Part shown: one piece after another, positions 53,953-64,000 of the stretch
Layout: each line of letters begins with the position of its first letter
How positions within the stretch are numbered: position 1 is the first letter of the stretch
Translations under genes and position numbers: made by a program
Assembly: GCA_035048485.1 (NCBI GenBank)
Contig: CM068583.1
Coordinates: 44,483,042 to 44,547,041, forward strand
Source of the DNA: Pteria penguin
Taxonomy: Eukaryota; Mollusca; Bivalvia; Pterioida; Pteriidae
Length of the DNA: 64,000 bases
Direction of reading: 5' to 3'
Notes under the pieces: generated by a model
Told to the model about the DNA's origin: nothing
The model's input: the letters and a program-made list of their open reading frames with translations, nothing else
Database searches by the model: none

Positions 53953-55130
53953 TCTCTTAACATTTCCAAGATTGGGAAATATTTATATATATTAATTTTA
54001 AATTAAATACTTTTAAATGTGGAGTACAGCTCATGACACAAGTTGCAGTGAATAGTAAAACAACTCCTTTAATACGGTAACATGCATGTAAAACTGTCAT
54101 GTGACGTCAATTGTAATCTATTTCTCATGACAGCATGTAGGTTTACGTGATAAAAAATAGTTTTGTAGAAACATCAAAATAACTTCTAACCAGTTTAGAC
54201 CACAAACAATTGGTTTTTCGCATTTATGCTCCGCACACAAAGAATGCTGATTATTTATTCATCTTAACTGACAATTTGACATCCTGAAACAAACATCAGC
54301 CAACTATTGTCTGAGGACATTGTCGCTGAGACTACTTTGACGGCCTGTGATTCGTTGATTTAAAAACTGTCATCTAAATGTACTGTATTGTAATGAATCT
54401 GTACTTTTAATTAAATAAAAACCTGCAACAGTGATAGACAAACCTACCCCAGTTGAGCAAGAAATTCAGAATACATATTTTACAAAATATATGCCAGTTT
54501 CTCTTCTTAACAAATCTTTGATTGGAAAACCCAAATGCAGGTTTGGACACAATTTTCGGTGACTTCATTTTGAAGATCAAGGTGTTGTCTACTGATGCTA
54601 AAATTGTTAATACTGCAATGTGACCTAAGGGGCCTGCCTATGGATTATTCTTAAATTTATGTTTGAAGAAAAATCAATAAATAGCCTCATTGCGAGTCCT
54701 AATAAATCACTTGAAAACGGGAAAAACTTGCCTACCTATTTTCATATTTTTTTCAAATTCTGGTTATGTAGCATTTAAGTAAGAGGTCTAAATGTAATTT
54801 CTTTTCATTTTGGTCACAGAAGAATGATTAACTGCTCTTGGTGAGCTGATTAATTCAAGGACTTATAAACATACAACAATAAACTTGTTTATAAGTCCTT
54901 GATTAATTCAAACGTCCAAATTTATCTTCAGCCACATGCTTAAAATATGTCTTCAATAGTTGGTGGGTTTATCTTTCGCAAAATAGAACTTTTAAATAGA
55001 TTTTTCTGAAATTTTTCACGCTTCCATTTGTGAAAAGGGTAAGCTATTTATCACATCTCATAGAATTTGGTTGCATATGAACACTCCATCCAATTCACCT
55101 TCCAACCAGTAGATTAAATAATGCAGTCTC
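53953..55130. other. Intergenic or intronic, one strong hairpin
   Basis: A perfect 15-bp inverted repeat CAAGGACTTATAAAC lies at 54856-54870 and 54887-54901. A stretch at 54430-54500 resembles 52755-52830 ('gagcaagaaattcagaatac' against 'gagcaagaaattaaaaatac'), marking a dispersed repeat. Nothing else recognised. Confidence 0.5.
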
Positions 55131-55149
55131 TTGTTTGGGGGGGGGGGGG

Positions 55150-55500
55150 GGGGGTGTCATTATACCTATGTACAAAATGCTAATAAAATTTGCTCTCTTC
55201 ATACTATCTTACGGCAAAGAATTTGCAATTGCTTGTATTCGAAATGAACGTGCAATCGACAACTTCATGGCAACAAATTTTACTGCATTGTTGTCTCTAG
55301 TCGAAGCTGAGCCAAGGAACGACATTCCTTCAAGTGGGACATTAAATAACCATCTTATTCACGATTCTCATAATGTTTTAACATCATTTATATTTAGAAA
55401 CATACAACATTTACCTAAATATTTATATTGCATTTTCATTATCAGAGGAAATGCGGGAAGATCGATCTTTAAATTTGTCATATACGTGAAAAAGAACTAA
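55150..55500 (+). CDS. Doubtful open frame, possibly an exon remnant
   Basis: After a G-run, a frame gives 'YGKEFAIACIRNERAIDNFM' and continues about 90 residues with plausible composition. The G-K-E-F-x-x-x-x-x-x-N pattern recalls the start of the IgGFc-binding N-terminal domain, but the match is thin. No good acceptor is seen. It may be chance. Confidence 0.2.
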   Translation, partial: GGVIIPMYKMLIKFALFILSYGKEFAIACIRNERAIDNFMATNFTALLSLVEAEPRNDIPSSGTLNNHLIHDSHNVLTSFIFRNIQHLPKYLYCIFIIRGNAGRSIFKFVIYVKKN

Positions 55501-56834
55501 AGTTCCAGAGCATGTTGGGGAAAACTTTAATTGAAATATCTCGATAAAAACAAGCGATACAAGATCAAGACAAATGCTTTGTCCGGAGAATTACACAACC
55601 GAGTACATCCGACGGTGTCGGTGGTAAACACATCGTAAATTAGTCACAACTACATATTATTACGCGAAATTTGAAAACATTATTGCAACTCCTTTTTCGA
55701 GTTACTGAAACTAGTTTATGTTTCGCTTAAATTGACTGAGCTAAAGGTACATTGTGCTGATCAAGAATTTTTAAGACAACATCAGTAATTTTTCGGCACT
55801 TTATTTTTCAGCGGCATAGTAAGCTCTATATCGGTAGTGAAAGTTATAACCCCTGAAAAGAAAGTGATTGCAATGAGTGCGGCTTCACCGAAGCCGACTC
55901 AAAAACAAATGGAATACACAAATCAAAATCAAAATTTTTGTTTACTTTTTTTTACTTATTCTTTTTTTGACTTCCTAACATGAACTGAATAATGCAGTAT
56001 TGACCATGCAACATTTAAGAACATATCGTGGAAAATACAGGTAGAAAAAGCCCCACTCTCCCCCTCCTCTCTTTCTTGCATGTAACTATCTACTTTGTAG
56101 GCAATTTGTTAATAGTACCGATAAATGGAAATAATAGTATGCACCTAAGAGACTTAAATTGCATTCCAGTGTTGCAAACTTCAATGCCTCCTGCCAAACT
56201 TACAATTAATGAGCAATACAGAGGATCTGCTTCAACTGTTACATAAATACTATATAGAGTATTACATGTGAATTACAATTTTTTTGAATAGTTTAATTTC
56301 AACTGATGTACTACATGTAGCATGTTTTTTCTCAGAGTCCCTATAACAGTTATAACACTTACTGGGCTTATTTGACATGGTTAAGTTGCTTGTTATCCTA
56401 CAGGGCTCTTGCTTCGCTGGTCCCCTCCAAAATTGTACCAGTATAGGAAGCTTCTTGTATTAGGGAGGAAGACCAATGAGGCAAAAGCCCTGTGGTTATC
56501 CAATACACACAGAATTTCATCTTGTGAATACAATCTAAAACTTGTTATCCATATTAAAAGTATCTTTATTTTGTATGTTTCCCATAATGATTGATTTTCA
56601 AAACTTGTAATTGATTAATTGCAATCGGAAGGCAATTAATGATGATGTTGCTGACATCGGCAATAATCGTAACAGCACTAAAATTGAAACTGCAATAACG
56701 TTTTGAGGTTTTTGACATTTTGATGTTATATAATTATGAATTTATGAATTTGATACGTACATGTAACTAAATGTAAATGTAAAAGATTCTGGCTTGGTTG
56801 AAAAATTTGAGCATGAAATTTTCATTTATTTCTG
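55501..56834. other. Intergenic, no feature recognised
   Basis: AT-rich sequence with T-runs near 55950. Open frames at 56028-56246 and 56409-56594 show no protein features. Confidence 0.4.
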
Positions 56835-57064
56835 AGCAGCCAAATTGGCAGACTCCAACACACAACTCCATTTAAGGGATTCAGTCTGTGGTAATGCAAC
56901 ACAGCTGAAGCAGGAGAAAGCAGAGCCAGAGACCAAGAATATTATTGCAAGCAGGGTGAAAAATTGTGGCTGGACACAGGAATTGAACCCAGAACTTTTG
57001 AGCCCGCAAGTGAGCTATCTGGGATGATACCTGCACCTGGCCATAATTTTTCACTCTGCCTGTT
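56835..57064 (-). repeat. tRNA-like SINE bounded in part by a 26-bp inverted repeat
   Basis: In reverse, 'agatagctcacttgcgggct' and 'gggttcaattcctg' look like A- and B-boxes. The head is enclosed by inverted copies: 56949-56973 ('gcagggtgaaaaattgtggc') and 57036-57062 ('ggccataatttttcactctg'), with about four mismatches. Confidence 0.5.
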
Positions 57065-57318
57065 ACAGATTTGCAGTGAAAATGAAATATCATCGGATCA
57101 ACAGACAATTCCGGTTATATAAATGCCGGCCCAGTAAATAATCTTACAACTTCTGGATCGATTGTCCGGTGTTTTCTAGAAGTGATTTCAGTATCAAACT
57201 TATTACTAATGTCATCATGATGTACATTTTGCTTTCAGTCTTGTAAAAATTGCTTCGGTCTGGTGAATTGTCCTAGTTTACCAGACTGACTGTCCTGTAA
57301 ATATTTTTACAATTTCAT

Positions 57319-57596
57319 TGATTGATTGATTGATTTTTGTTTAACATCACACCACGAATATTTCATGTATATGGTGACGACATCTGTCTGATGCGGGGCA
57401 TACAAATTTTGACCTTTGCAATTGACCCACCCAAAGCAGCGAGGGATCTTTAACGTGCCCTGCATACCATGACACGGGGCCTAGGTTTTTAGTGTCTCAT
57501 CTGAAAGACAGGACACCGGCATGACCAGAGCGGGACACGATCCCCAGCCTCCTAATCAGGAGGCAAGCATGATACCACTAGGCCACGCCGAATTTA
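57319..57596 (-). repeat. Full-length tRNA-derived SINE (minus) with 10-bp TSD
   Basis: Same family and orientation as 41181-41457. Reverse head 'ggcgtggcctagtggtatca' and the common body, with (AATC)n as tail. ACAATTTCAT flanks both sides (57309-57318 and 57597-57606). The B-box is changed ('gggatcgtgtccc'). Confidence 0.88.
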
Positions 57597-58059
57597 ACAA
57601 TTTCATATTCAATGGATTGGGTGCCGTGAGACTGATCCTCAAGTGAATGCAAACCAGGGTAATTTCTCTGTTGAGTTTCAAGCTTTGGAAGCCTCTGGCA
57701 AGGGGGAAGAGTGACGGATGCCGGTATCGGCTCCGATAGCTCTATGGTGAGTGTACAATATACAATTATAATAATATTAATACTAAAAGCATATCATGTT
57801 AGTACTTTGGTAACTTTCATATTTTCGTATACAGGTACAAAACTAATTTACTCATTTATACTCAGCATAGCAGGTTTATTTAATCTGACTATGCTACGCA
57901 AAACATACTTGACAATAAACCAAGTACCCATATCTTCTTTCGCTTTACTTTCGATTTTCTGACCTTGCCAAAAAGTATTGTACTGTATTACGATCTCGAT
58001 TTTTTTTTTTTTTTTTTTTTTTTTTGTACCGTGGCTTTCAGTGGCTGGTATACGCATAT

Positions 58060-58320
58060 CTTCTTTTTCCAATACGAAGTGTACTCAAAAGTTGAGCGTA
58101 ATACTTCATGTGGCAGTCAAGATAAAAGCCTCACAGGGCAAAAGTTAAAATTCTTGATCCTGAACCTAAGCTCAGTGAAATGGACAGGTGGTATGTTGCC
58201 CATTGCAGTCCGGTACTGTAGGCTTCCAAGTATGCTGATTAGCCTAATGTCATAGCTGATGGAAGTCAATTCCAATCCCTGATGGTACGTGGGAAGAAGG
58301 AGAACCGGTATACATCTTTT
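58060..58320 (-). pseudogene. CR1/jockey-like retrotransposon, C-terminal end and 3' terminus
   Basis: In reverse, the block 'YRFSFFPRTIRDWN' is the well-known end of RT ORFs in this group. It is followed by a decayed tail and the 3' terminus 'cgctcaacttttgagtacac', 'ttcgtattgg'. Frame broken. Confidence 0.7.
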
Positions 58321-58342
58321 CTTGTTGTTGAGTTATGAAAGG

Positions 58343-58400
58343 TATCTTCTTCTTCTTCCAATACGAAGTGTACTCAAAAGTTGAGCGTTATACTTTATGT
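58343..58400 (-). repeat. Second 3' terminus of the same retrotransposon
   Basis: 'ccaatacgaagtgtactcaa', 'aagttgagcgt' is identical to 58070-58100, with a (TCT)n stretch beside it matching a (GAA)n 3' tail. A third, slightly diverged copy is at 61098-61140. Confidence 0.7.
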
Positions 58401-58718
58401 TGTACCTTTGTCATGGTGTCTGTCCACAAGTGTTGTATATATGTATAATAATATGAGTTACAAAAATCAAATTAAGTAATTTTGGATTTATTTCTATTTT
58501 TTATTAATAATTAAGATTTAACTTTTCTATTTCTTAGTGATTTGGAATACTTTCACATTTATTGGGATATAATATCAGGTGAAATGCATTCTTTGAATGT
58601 TACCAAATGAAATTAGTTATTTCTGTTCACATATGGTACATATTTCAATCTGTCATTTATCAGGTTTCCAAAGTAAGCATAGGAGGGGTATTGTTCGGAG
58701 TTATCTGAGACTTTCATT

Positions 58719-58867
58719 CCTTTTGGTGTTCTTATGCTTGTTATTTACTTGATTAAGAATTGATATCTTTTAAATTCAGTTTGTTGAACACACCTTTTGG
58801 TGTTCTTATGCTTGTCATTTACTTGATTAAGAATTGATATCATTTAAATTCAGTATGTTGAACACAC
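58719..58867. repeat. Tandem duplication, 74-bp unit, two copies
   Basis: 'ttttggtgttcttatgcttg' starts at 58721 and 58795. The two copies differ at about four sites, so the duplication is recent. Confidence 0.9.
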
Positions 58868-59179
58868 ATGATATGAAACCTATGTTCTGATTGGCTGTAC
58901 TTTTGTAATGAAGGCGGAGTTCGTACATGTAAATGATTTTGTACATGCAACTTGTATAGAATGAATGAGAGCATTTTGAAGAGTTAGCTTTTTGGATCAT
59001 CTTTAAATAGGACAACTTTATATAATTGGAATTATTGCATTTTGTATTTTGGAACTTTGTAAAGATTCGGGCATTCAAACAAATAAATTTTGAATTTTGA
59101 CTTTATTTCTACTTGGGAACTAACAGTGAATGAGAGACATATTCATTACATGGTGGAGAATCCGGGTAGACATATTCAT

Positions 59180-59560
59180 TACACTAGATTGTGCTGGATC
59201 TTGAATAACAAAAGAAGGCGGATCTTTATACTCTTCTGATCTGTAGCGGTTCCCATCCCAGGGAGTTGACCATGTTGGTGACATTCCTCAGTATTTCCTT
59301 GTAGCGAATCGTGCCCCTCTACGCTGGACTTTCTCTATCTGGTTGACCTGTCCACTGGTGTGAGGGTCCCATGTGGAGTCAGCATACATTGGCTTCGTAA
59401 GTTCTGACCCGTGCTGAGGTTCTGCAACATCTGAGATTTCGCTTTAGGAAGCCTAGAGTCCTATTGGCTTTCGCTGTGATGGCATCAATGTGCTTGTTCC
59501 ACTTCAAGTTGCTGCAGATTGTACATAACTACCAGGTACTTGCTCGAGTCCACTACTTCT
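59180..59560 (-). pseudogene. CR1/jockey-like RT fragment
   Basis: In reverse it reads 'NKHIDAITAKANRTLGFLKR', later 'VTNMVNSLGWEPLQIRR', both standard blocks between the RT thumb and the C-terminus of this group. Stops and frameshifts break it. It probably belongs to the same original copy as 58060-58320, separated by later insertion. Confidence 0.75.
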
Positions 59561-60023
59561 AACTTATGGTTGTGCATGTAGTCTGATTTTTTCTTATTTT
59601 TATTTTTAAGTCAAGCACTCGACTTAGTATCTCGAGCGCTCAATTATTATCTTGGACGTATCATCAAACCACAGGAATCTGAAATTCAGTCCGTAAACCG
59701 GCATAGCTTATTTTATATATAGCATGTCCTCGGCTGTAGATAGTTTTCAATTGCATGAAATTTAATCGAAGTTACTTCCCTTATCTGCTATTTTGGAGGT
59801 CAAGCTTGAGTTTTTGCTTCATATTCACACCAACTTTATTGAATGTTTTTTGAGGAAGTTGTCTATATTTTCATTCCCATGAAAACGTTTTCAATATCAT
59901 TTTAGAACACTTACTTTCGAGATACTAAGTCGAAATACTAGGTCGAGTGCACTAGATCGAGATACTACGTCGACTGAAACCTCGAGATATTAAGGGCGGG
60001 TCGACCATTTGATTCTGAATGGC

Positions 60024-60050
60024 CGGGGGGGGGGGGGGGGGGGGGGGGGC
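60024..60050 (+). repeat. G homopolymer (about 27 bp)
   Basis: A nearly unbroken G-run after 'gaccatttgattctgaatgg'. That flank resembles the end of the MITE at 17600-17824 ('aaccatttgatttttatggg'), so this may be a decayed half of a related element. Confidence 0.7.
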
Positions 60051-61097
60051 GCTCCTGGCACTTTTTGGAAATAAATATTTTGACCCTGAAAATGTTTGAA
60101 ATAAATGTCTGGCTTTGACTGAAATGAAAATTAGTATCATGACTGCTAGCATGTACATATACCAGATCATGCAAATATAAAGCTGAATGTTCTGTAGAAA
60201 ACACGTTGATTTTGGCTCGCTTCGCTCGCCAGATTGCTCACTACACTATAATGTGTAGTAGTTAATCCGTATTACTCATATTTCAGCGGAATTTATATCA
60301 TAAATCAAATCATGCTATTCAATATGTTCAACAAAACATAATAGAATTATTGTTTAAAAACATATTTCATGTCCATTTTGAGGGACAGACAAGAGACAAG
60401 GGCTCTACCATCTGCTTTCTGAGAGAATTTCTCGTCATGTTCTTGTTAGGAATAGTGTCATTCACGTCCACTTGCCACCAATTTCCAATTCCTTTCCCCA
60501 ACTTCCCCTCGTGTTTTCCGCCCCTTATTTATATGCCAGACACACCGATATTTTAACGTTAAAACGAGTGGCCAAAAGAGGTCTTAATTGATTTTTGCCT
60601 CATATCTCACCTGAGCACATATGCAAAGTCGATGTTTGAATTAAATCATGTGCATTTCAAAATTTATGGTGGCCATATTTGTTGACAGTGTTTCATTCCT
60701 TTTAAGTTTCATTCCAATCAATGCAACAGAACATTCGTCAAATGATTTTAACACATTTATCAAAATGTAAAATAAAAAAACCCCATAAATTTAAAATGAG
60801 AACAAAAGTAAAACCAACCAAAACATATAACATACATGATAACAAAATGAAAGATTCCGAAGTGGGCCTATATTGTTCACCTGGGACATATAAAACACTG
60901 CCCAATGATATTGAACAATGCTTGTTGATGGCCATGCAAGTCTTTAGTTTCTTTAAAACTTTTAAAGCATGTAAAATTGTACAGGAACATCTTTGCTTAA
61001 AATCTAACAAATTTTCTCAAATTCAGCCTATAAGTAATGAATACAAAGTTAAAAATGTGAAAAATCAATATATCATATATATAAAAAATATTTACCT

Positions 61098-61140
61098 CTT
61101 CTTCCAATATGAAGTGTACTCAAAAATTGAGCGTTACTTA
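61098..61140 (-). repeat. Third copy of the retrotransposon 3' terminus
   Basis: 'ccaatatgaagtgtactcaa', 'aaattgagcgt' differs at two positions from the 58-kb copies. No RT sequence is attached. Confidence 0.65.
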
Positions 61141-61931
61141 TGAAATGCTTTTTTTGCATTAAAATACCCTAGTTCGAAGTAAGTGAAAAATGAATAAAAT
61201 ATTATTATTCAGACAGGAAGCCAAAACAGCAACACTTCATCACACATCCTTCCATAGTGATAAATGAAAATATATATAATCTGAAATGAATTTAAATGTA
61301 TATATATATTTCCGTCTAGGGACCACCTCATTCGGGATCACCTTAGATTATCATGATAATTTTGCTTTAAAAGAAAAAAGAGGAGTTACTGGCTCAGTTA
61401 TGTGGCAGAAGTCACCATGGAGCTATACAATACATGAATATAAATAATATACTAGAACATATAACACATTACAAAAATATTTGATTGTAGTGCAATTACG
61501 ATACCGACTTAGGACGGTCATTCAATTTGACAAAAGCCAAACAAATGGTGTGGTTAACCGGTTTACGGGCCCACCTTCCCACTCACCGTAACAGCAGAAC
61601 AATCAAAGGACGTACATTTAAAAATTTATAAATAATCCTCCATGTAAAGAACAAGGGTCAACAGGTATCGCATATTGGGAGGTCATAAAATATAAACACG
61701 TAAGGTATTGTAAAACACATAATGGTATAAAAATATATGCGACATCAACATGACAAACCGTGCTCTGCCAATCTGAAAGCGAGCTAAGACCCTAGATCTG
61801 TAGGAGTCCCGACTAATAGTCAGAGCAGAGGGGACGAGGTTCAGGACCATGTCTCCTCTGAAAGAGGTTTGGACAAGGCCCGTCATATATATATATTAAT
61901 GACCAAATCCTCTTTTTGCTTACTAAAAGAT
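61141..61931. other. Intergenic, no feature recognised
   Basis: AT-rich with short (TA)n patches near 61270 and 61300; no credible frame or repeat family. Confidence 0.4.
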
Positions 61932-62253
<322 letters not shown>

Positions 62254-62294
62254 ATATAGGGTACCTTGTTAACTGTAGTGTCTTTGTGCTTCAC

Positions 62295-62310
62295 ACACAC
62301 ACACACACAC

Positions 62311-62382
<72 letters not shown>
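62295..62382 (+). repeat. (CA)n microsatellite with (TA)n end
   Basis: CA repeats interrupted once by CTA, ending in ATATATAT just before the retroelement fragment. Confidence 0.95.
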
Positions 62383-62386
<4 letters not shown>

Positions 62387-62388
<2 letters not shown>

Positions 62389-62953
62389 GTATACAAGTAA
62401 AAAATCCAACATTTCCGAGTTAATGGTTGTATTTCACACATTTTCATTTGAAAAAGTGCCATTTGTTATTACACACAACCCCCGTAACCAAAATATCCTT
62501 CTAATAGCAAAAACTAACCTGAGACAGGATGCTAAAATGCGGGAACTGATTAACACGGGATCAATCATTCAAAGTAAACACCAACCTCAGAACCTTAAAC
62601 GGTTACTGATAAGGGCTCGATTTGAGGAAAGAGGAAATAAAACACATACCGTGGAAAAATGCCGGGACAGTCGATGCGGAACATGCCCATACCTATATGA
62701 AGGCGAAAAAGTGGAAATCCCTAATGGAAAACTAATTTTCGTCAATGCGGATATGACATGCAAGAGTGTAAATGTAATCTACTGTATCATATGCAGCGGT
62801 TGCCAAGAAATATACATTGGACAAACGGGGAACCTAACAGAAAGGGTGAGAATCCATCGACAACAAATAAGGCAGCCACACTACAGGAAAATTCCCCTCA
62901 GTAAACATTTAGATGAGTGTTCTGGTCTACTGTCCGCGCCACTCGCTTGGTAA
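62387..62953 (+). pseudogene. Penelope-like GIY-YIG endonuclease domain, cut short by a MITE
   Basis: 188-residue frame. Residues 24-80 hold the pre-domain blocks (KVPFVITHNPRN, NLKRLLIRARF). A cysteine cluster KCRDSRCGTC is at 91-100. GIY-YIG nuclease motifs follow: VIYCIICSGCQEIYIGQT (130-147), Arg153 and the HRQQI stretch from His157, then KH at 173-174 with Cys178. Such nucleases nick DNA for target-primed insertion of Penelope-like elements. The last codons (from about 182) come from a MITE inserted at TA 62928-62929. The 5' end merges into an inverted terminal repeat, so ATG 62387 is not the original start. The RT part of the element is missing here. Confidence 0.82.
62396..62442 (-). 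repeat. Inverted terminal repeat, left copy
   Basis: About 45 bp, 'aagtaaaaaatccaacattt' to 'gttgtatttcacac', present in reverse at 63562-63607 with one mismatch. It is out of the usual direct order but known for Penelope-like element ends, which can be inverted. Confidence 0.85.
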
Positions 62954-63391
62954 ACCGAAAAATCTGGATTTTCACTTATTTATCTTTAAAATAGTTTTAC
63001 AAAATTAATATCAATCGATAGATCTTGTTTAGTCGTAACTTTTGGTGTATGTTATATGTTTATACAAAGAAGCATTCGTATTTTATAGGGAAAATTCATT
63101 TTAGATAGGGCGTTTTCTATGTTAATTTTGACGTGACGTCGCCGATGTTTAACACTGAATCTATGGGAAACTTGGCGACGTCACGTCAAAATTTAACATG
63201 GAAATCGCCATATCTAAAATAGATTTTTTTCTATAAGATATGAACGCTTCTTCATACAAACATATAGCATACACCAAAAGTTACGACAAAACAAGATCTA
63301 TCGAATGGTTTTTCCTTTTTGACATTATTCTGAAGATGAATAACTGAAAATCCAGATTTTCCAGTTTCAAGAATGAGTGGCGCGGACAGTA
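62928..63391. mobile_element. Foldback MITE, TA target, inserted in the GIY-YIG frame
   Basis: Ends CTGTCCGCGCCACTC and its complement (...GAGTGGCGCGGACAG) are flanked by TA on both sides. Almost the entire 460 bp is inverted-repeat: arms of about 215 bp run to a centre near 63150-63165 with the perfect blocks 'tttgacgtgacgtcgcc' and its complement. TA duplication and long arms fit a Tc1/mariner-type non-autonomous element. No transposase. Confidence 0.88.
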
Positions 63392-63514
63392 AGCTCAACT
63401 CTAATTATTCATTTTCCATTATATAACGTCAAAAAATTCAATAGGAATTTTACTAATAAACTCCCTTTTATTATTGATACTATGACGTCAGTAACATAGT
63501 TACGTTATAAGCAT

Positions 63515-63576
63515 GTTGTTTAGTTCACCTGAAGATTGTTTTATAAAAACATGAAAGTACTTGTGTGAAATACAAC
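63515..63576 (+). ncRNA. Candidate type I hammerhead ribozyme in retroelement terminus
   Basis: Core box CTGAAGA (63529-63535, fits CUGANGA), stem II (TGTTTT/AAAACA around ATA), core box GAAA (63553-63556) and a minimal stem III (AG/CU). The cleavage site would be after U63562. Stem I is closed by CAC 63526-63528 with GTG 63563-63565 and by GTTGT 63515-63519 with ACAAC 63572-63576, with an internal loop between. Minimal type I hammerheads are known from Penelope-like elements. The U-U at the base of stem II is a departure from the usual G-C pair, so activity may be weak or lost. Confidence 0.55.
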
Positions 63577-63607
63577 GATTAACTCGGAAATGTTGGATTT
63601 TTTACTT
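63562..63607 (+). repeat. Inverted terminal repeat, right copy
   Basis: Reverse copy of 62396-62442. Its left edge lies within one base of the predicted hammerhead cleavage site. Confidence 0.85.
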
Positions 63608-63643
63608 ATAGATATATTATTCTATACACAAGAACACTTTTAT

Positions 63644-63644
63644 T

Positions 63645-63715
<71 letters not shown>

Positions 63716-63747
63716 CTATATATATATATAATATATATATATATATA
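63644..63747. repeat. (TC)n-(TA)n microsatellite
   Basis: About 25 TC units followed by a broken TA tract. Confidence 0.95.
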
Positions 63748-64000
63748 TTCCATTTTCATTCTTGTATATATCATTACTGGTCTTAATAATGCGTTCCAGT
63801 CCAATAATACGTGGATTGTTTTTGGTAACTACTAATAATGTGCATTTTGAATTATCCTTAGTACTATTTTGATTGTATTTCTCTCTGTGGGTAAAAGCTT
63901 CTAATTGCTAGATGAATTTCAGTGTTAGAGTAACTCTCTCTGATAAGTTTTTTCTAAAGTCTTAATAGTAGATATTACAGATACCTGGGCACACCGGTGT
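63748..64000. other. Window end, no feature recognised
   Basis: AT-rich sequence without recognisable frame or repeat. Confidence 0.4.

Noticed and set aside
55135..55500. Frame with weak IgGFc-binding-like pattern
   Set aside because: Kept only as a doubtful feature; motif too short and no splice signal, so not reported as a finding.
60721..61143. 140-residue frame, Lys/Ile-rich
   Set aside because: Composition follows the local AT-rich DNA and it ends in the retrotransposon terminus copy; no domain seen.

Overview
The window is eukaryotic and AT-rich, with introns, tRNA-derived SINEs, MITEs and Penelope-like retroelement remains. The dispersed repeats (for example those opening TTTTATGCCCCC or TTAGCTCACCTGAGCC and closing ...CTCTTGTT) are of kinds I associate with bivalve molluscs. 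I therefore read it as nuclear DNA of a mollusc, probably a bivalve. The species cannot be told from sequence alone.

Two genes can be supported well. (1) A single-exon gene on the minus strand (1560-3014) encodes a 484-residue protein. It has a possible N-myristoylation start, a Ser/Thr-rich N-terminal half and a C-terminal NHL/TRIM-like beta-propeller. (2) An eight-exon ANP32 gene on the plus strand runs from 10055 to 40189 and fills almost half the window. All its junctions are GT-AG and in phase, and together they give a 272-residue leucine-rich-repeat protein with a long acidic tail and a C-terminal KRKH basic patch. Two further stretches look like isolated coding exons of unknown genes (7653-7907 plus; 53704-53887 minus).

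Nearly everything else is repeat. Left part (1-9.8 kb): SINE copies, a 67-bp minisatellite, a roughly 21-bp minisatellite and microsatellites. ANP32 introns (10-40 kb): a non-LTR retrotransposon fragment, a decayed BED-finger transposase fragment, several terminal-inverted-repeat MITEs, long internally tandem dispersed repeats, and SINEs with perfect target-site duplications (TSDs). Right part (41-64 kb): more SINEs, a frameshifted Penelope-like reverse transcriptase (45.1-47.3 kb), a second inverted pair of RT fragments (49.3-49.6 kb), CR1-like retrotransposon ends (58-59.6 kb), and a nested locus at 61.9-63.7 kb.

The most interesting locus is 62046-63610. A 96-bp-arm palindrome of tRNA-like SINE heads lies next to a Penelope-like element fragment. 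The fragment codes for a GIY-YIG endonuclease and ends in a candidate type I hammerhead ribozyme, and about 45-bp inverted repeats stop within a base of the predicted cleavage site. A 460-bp foldback MITE has inserted at a TA inside the endonuclease reading frame. No CRISPR, operon or prokaryotic system is present.
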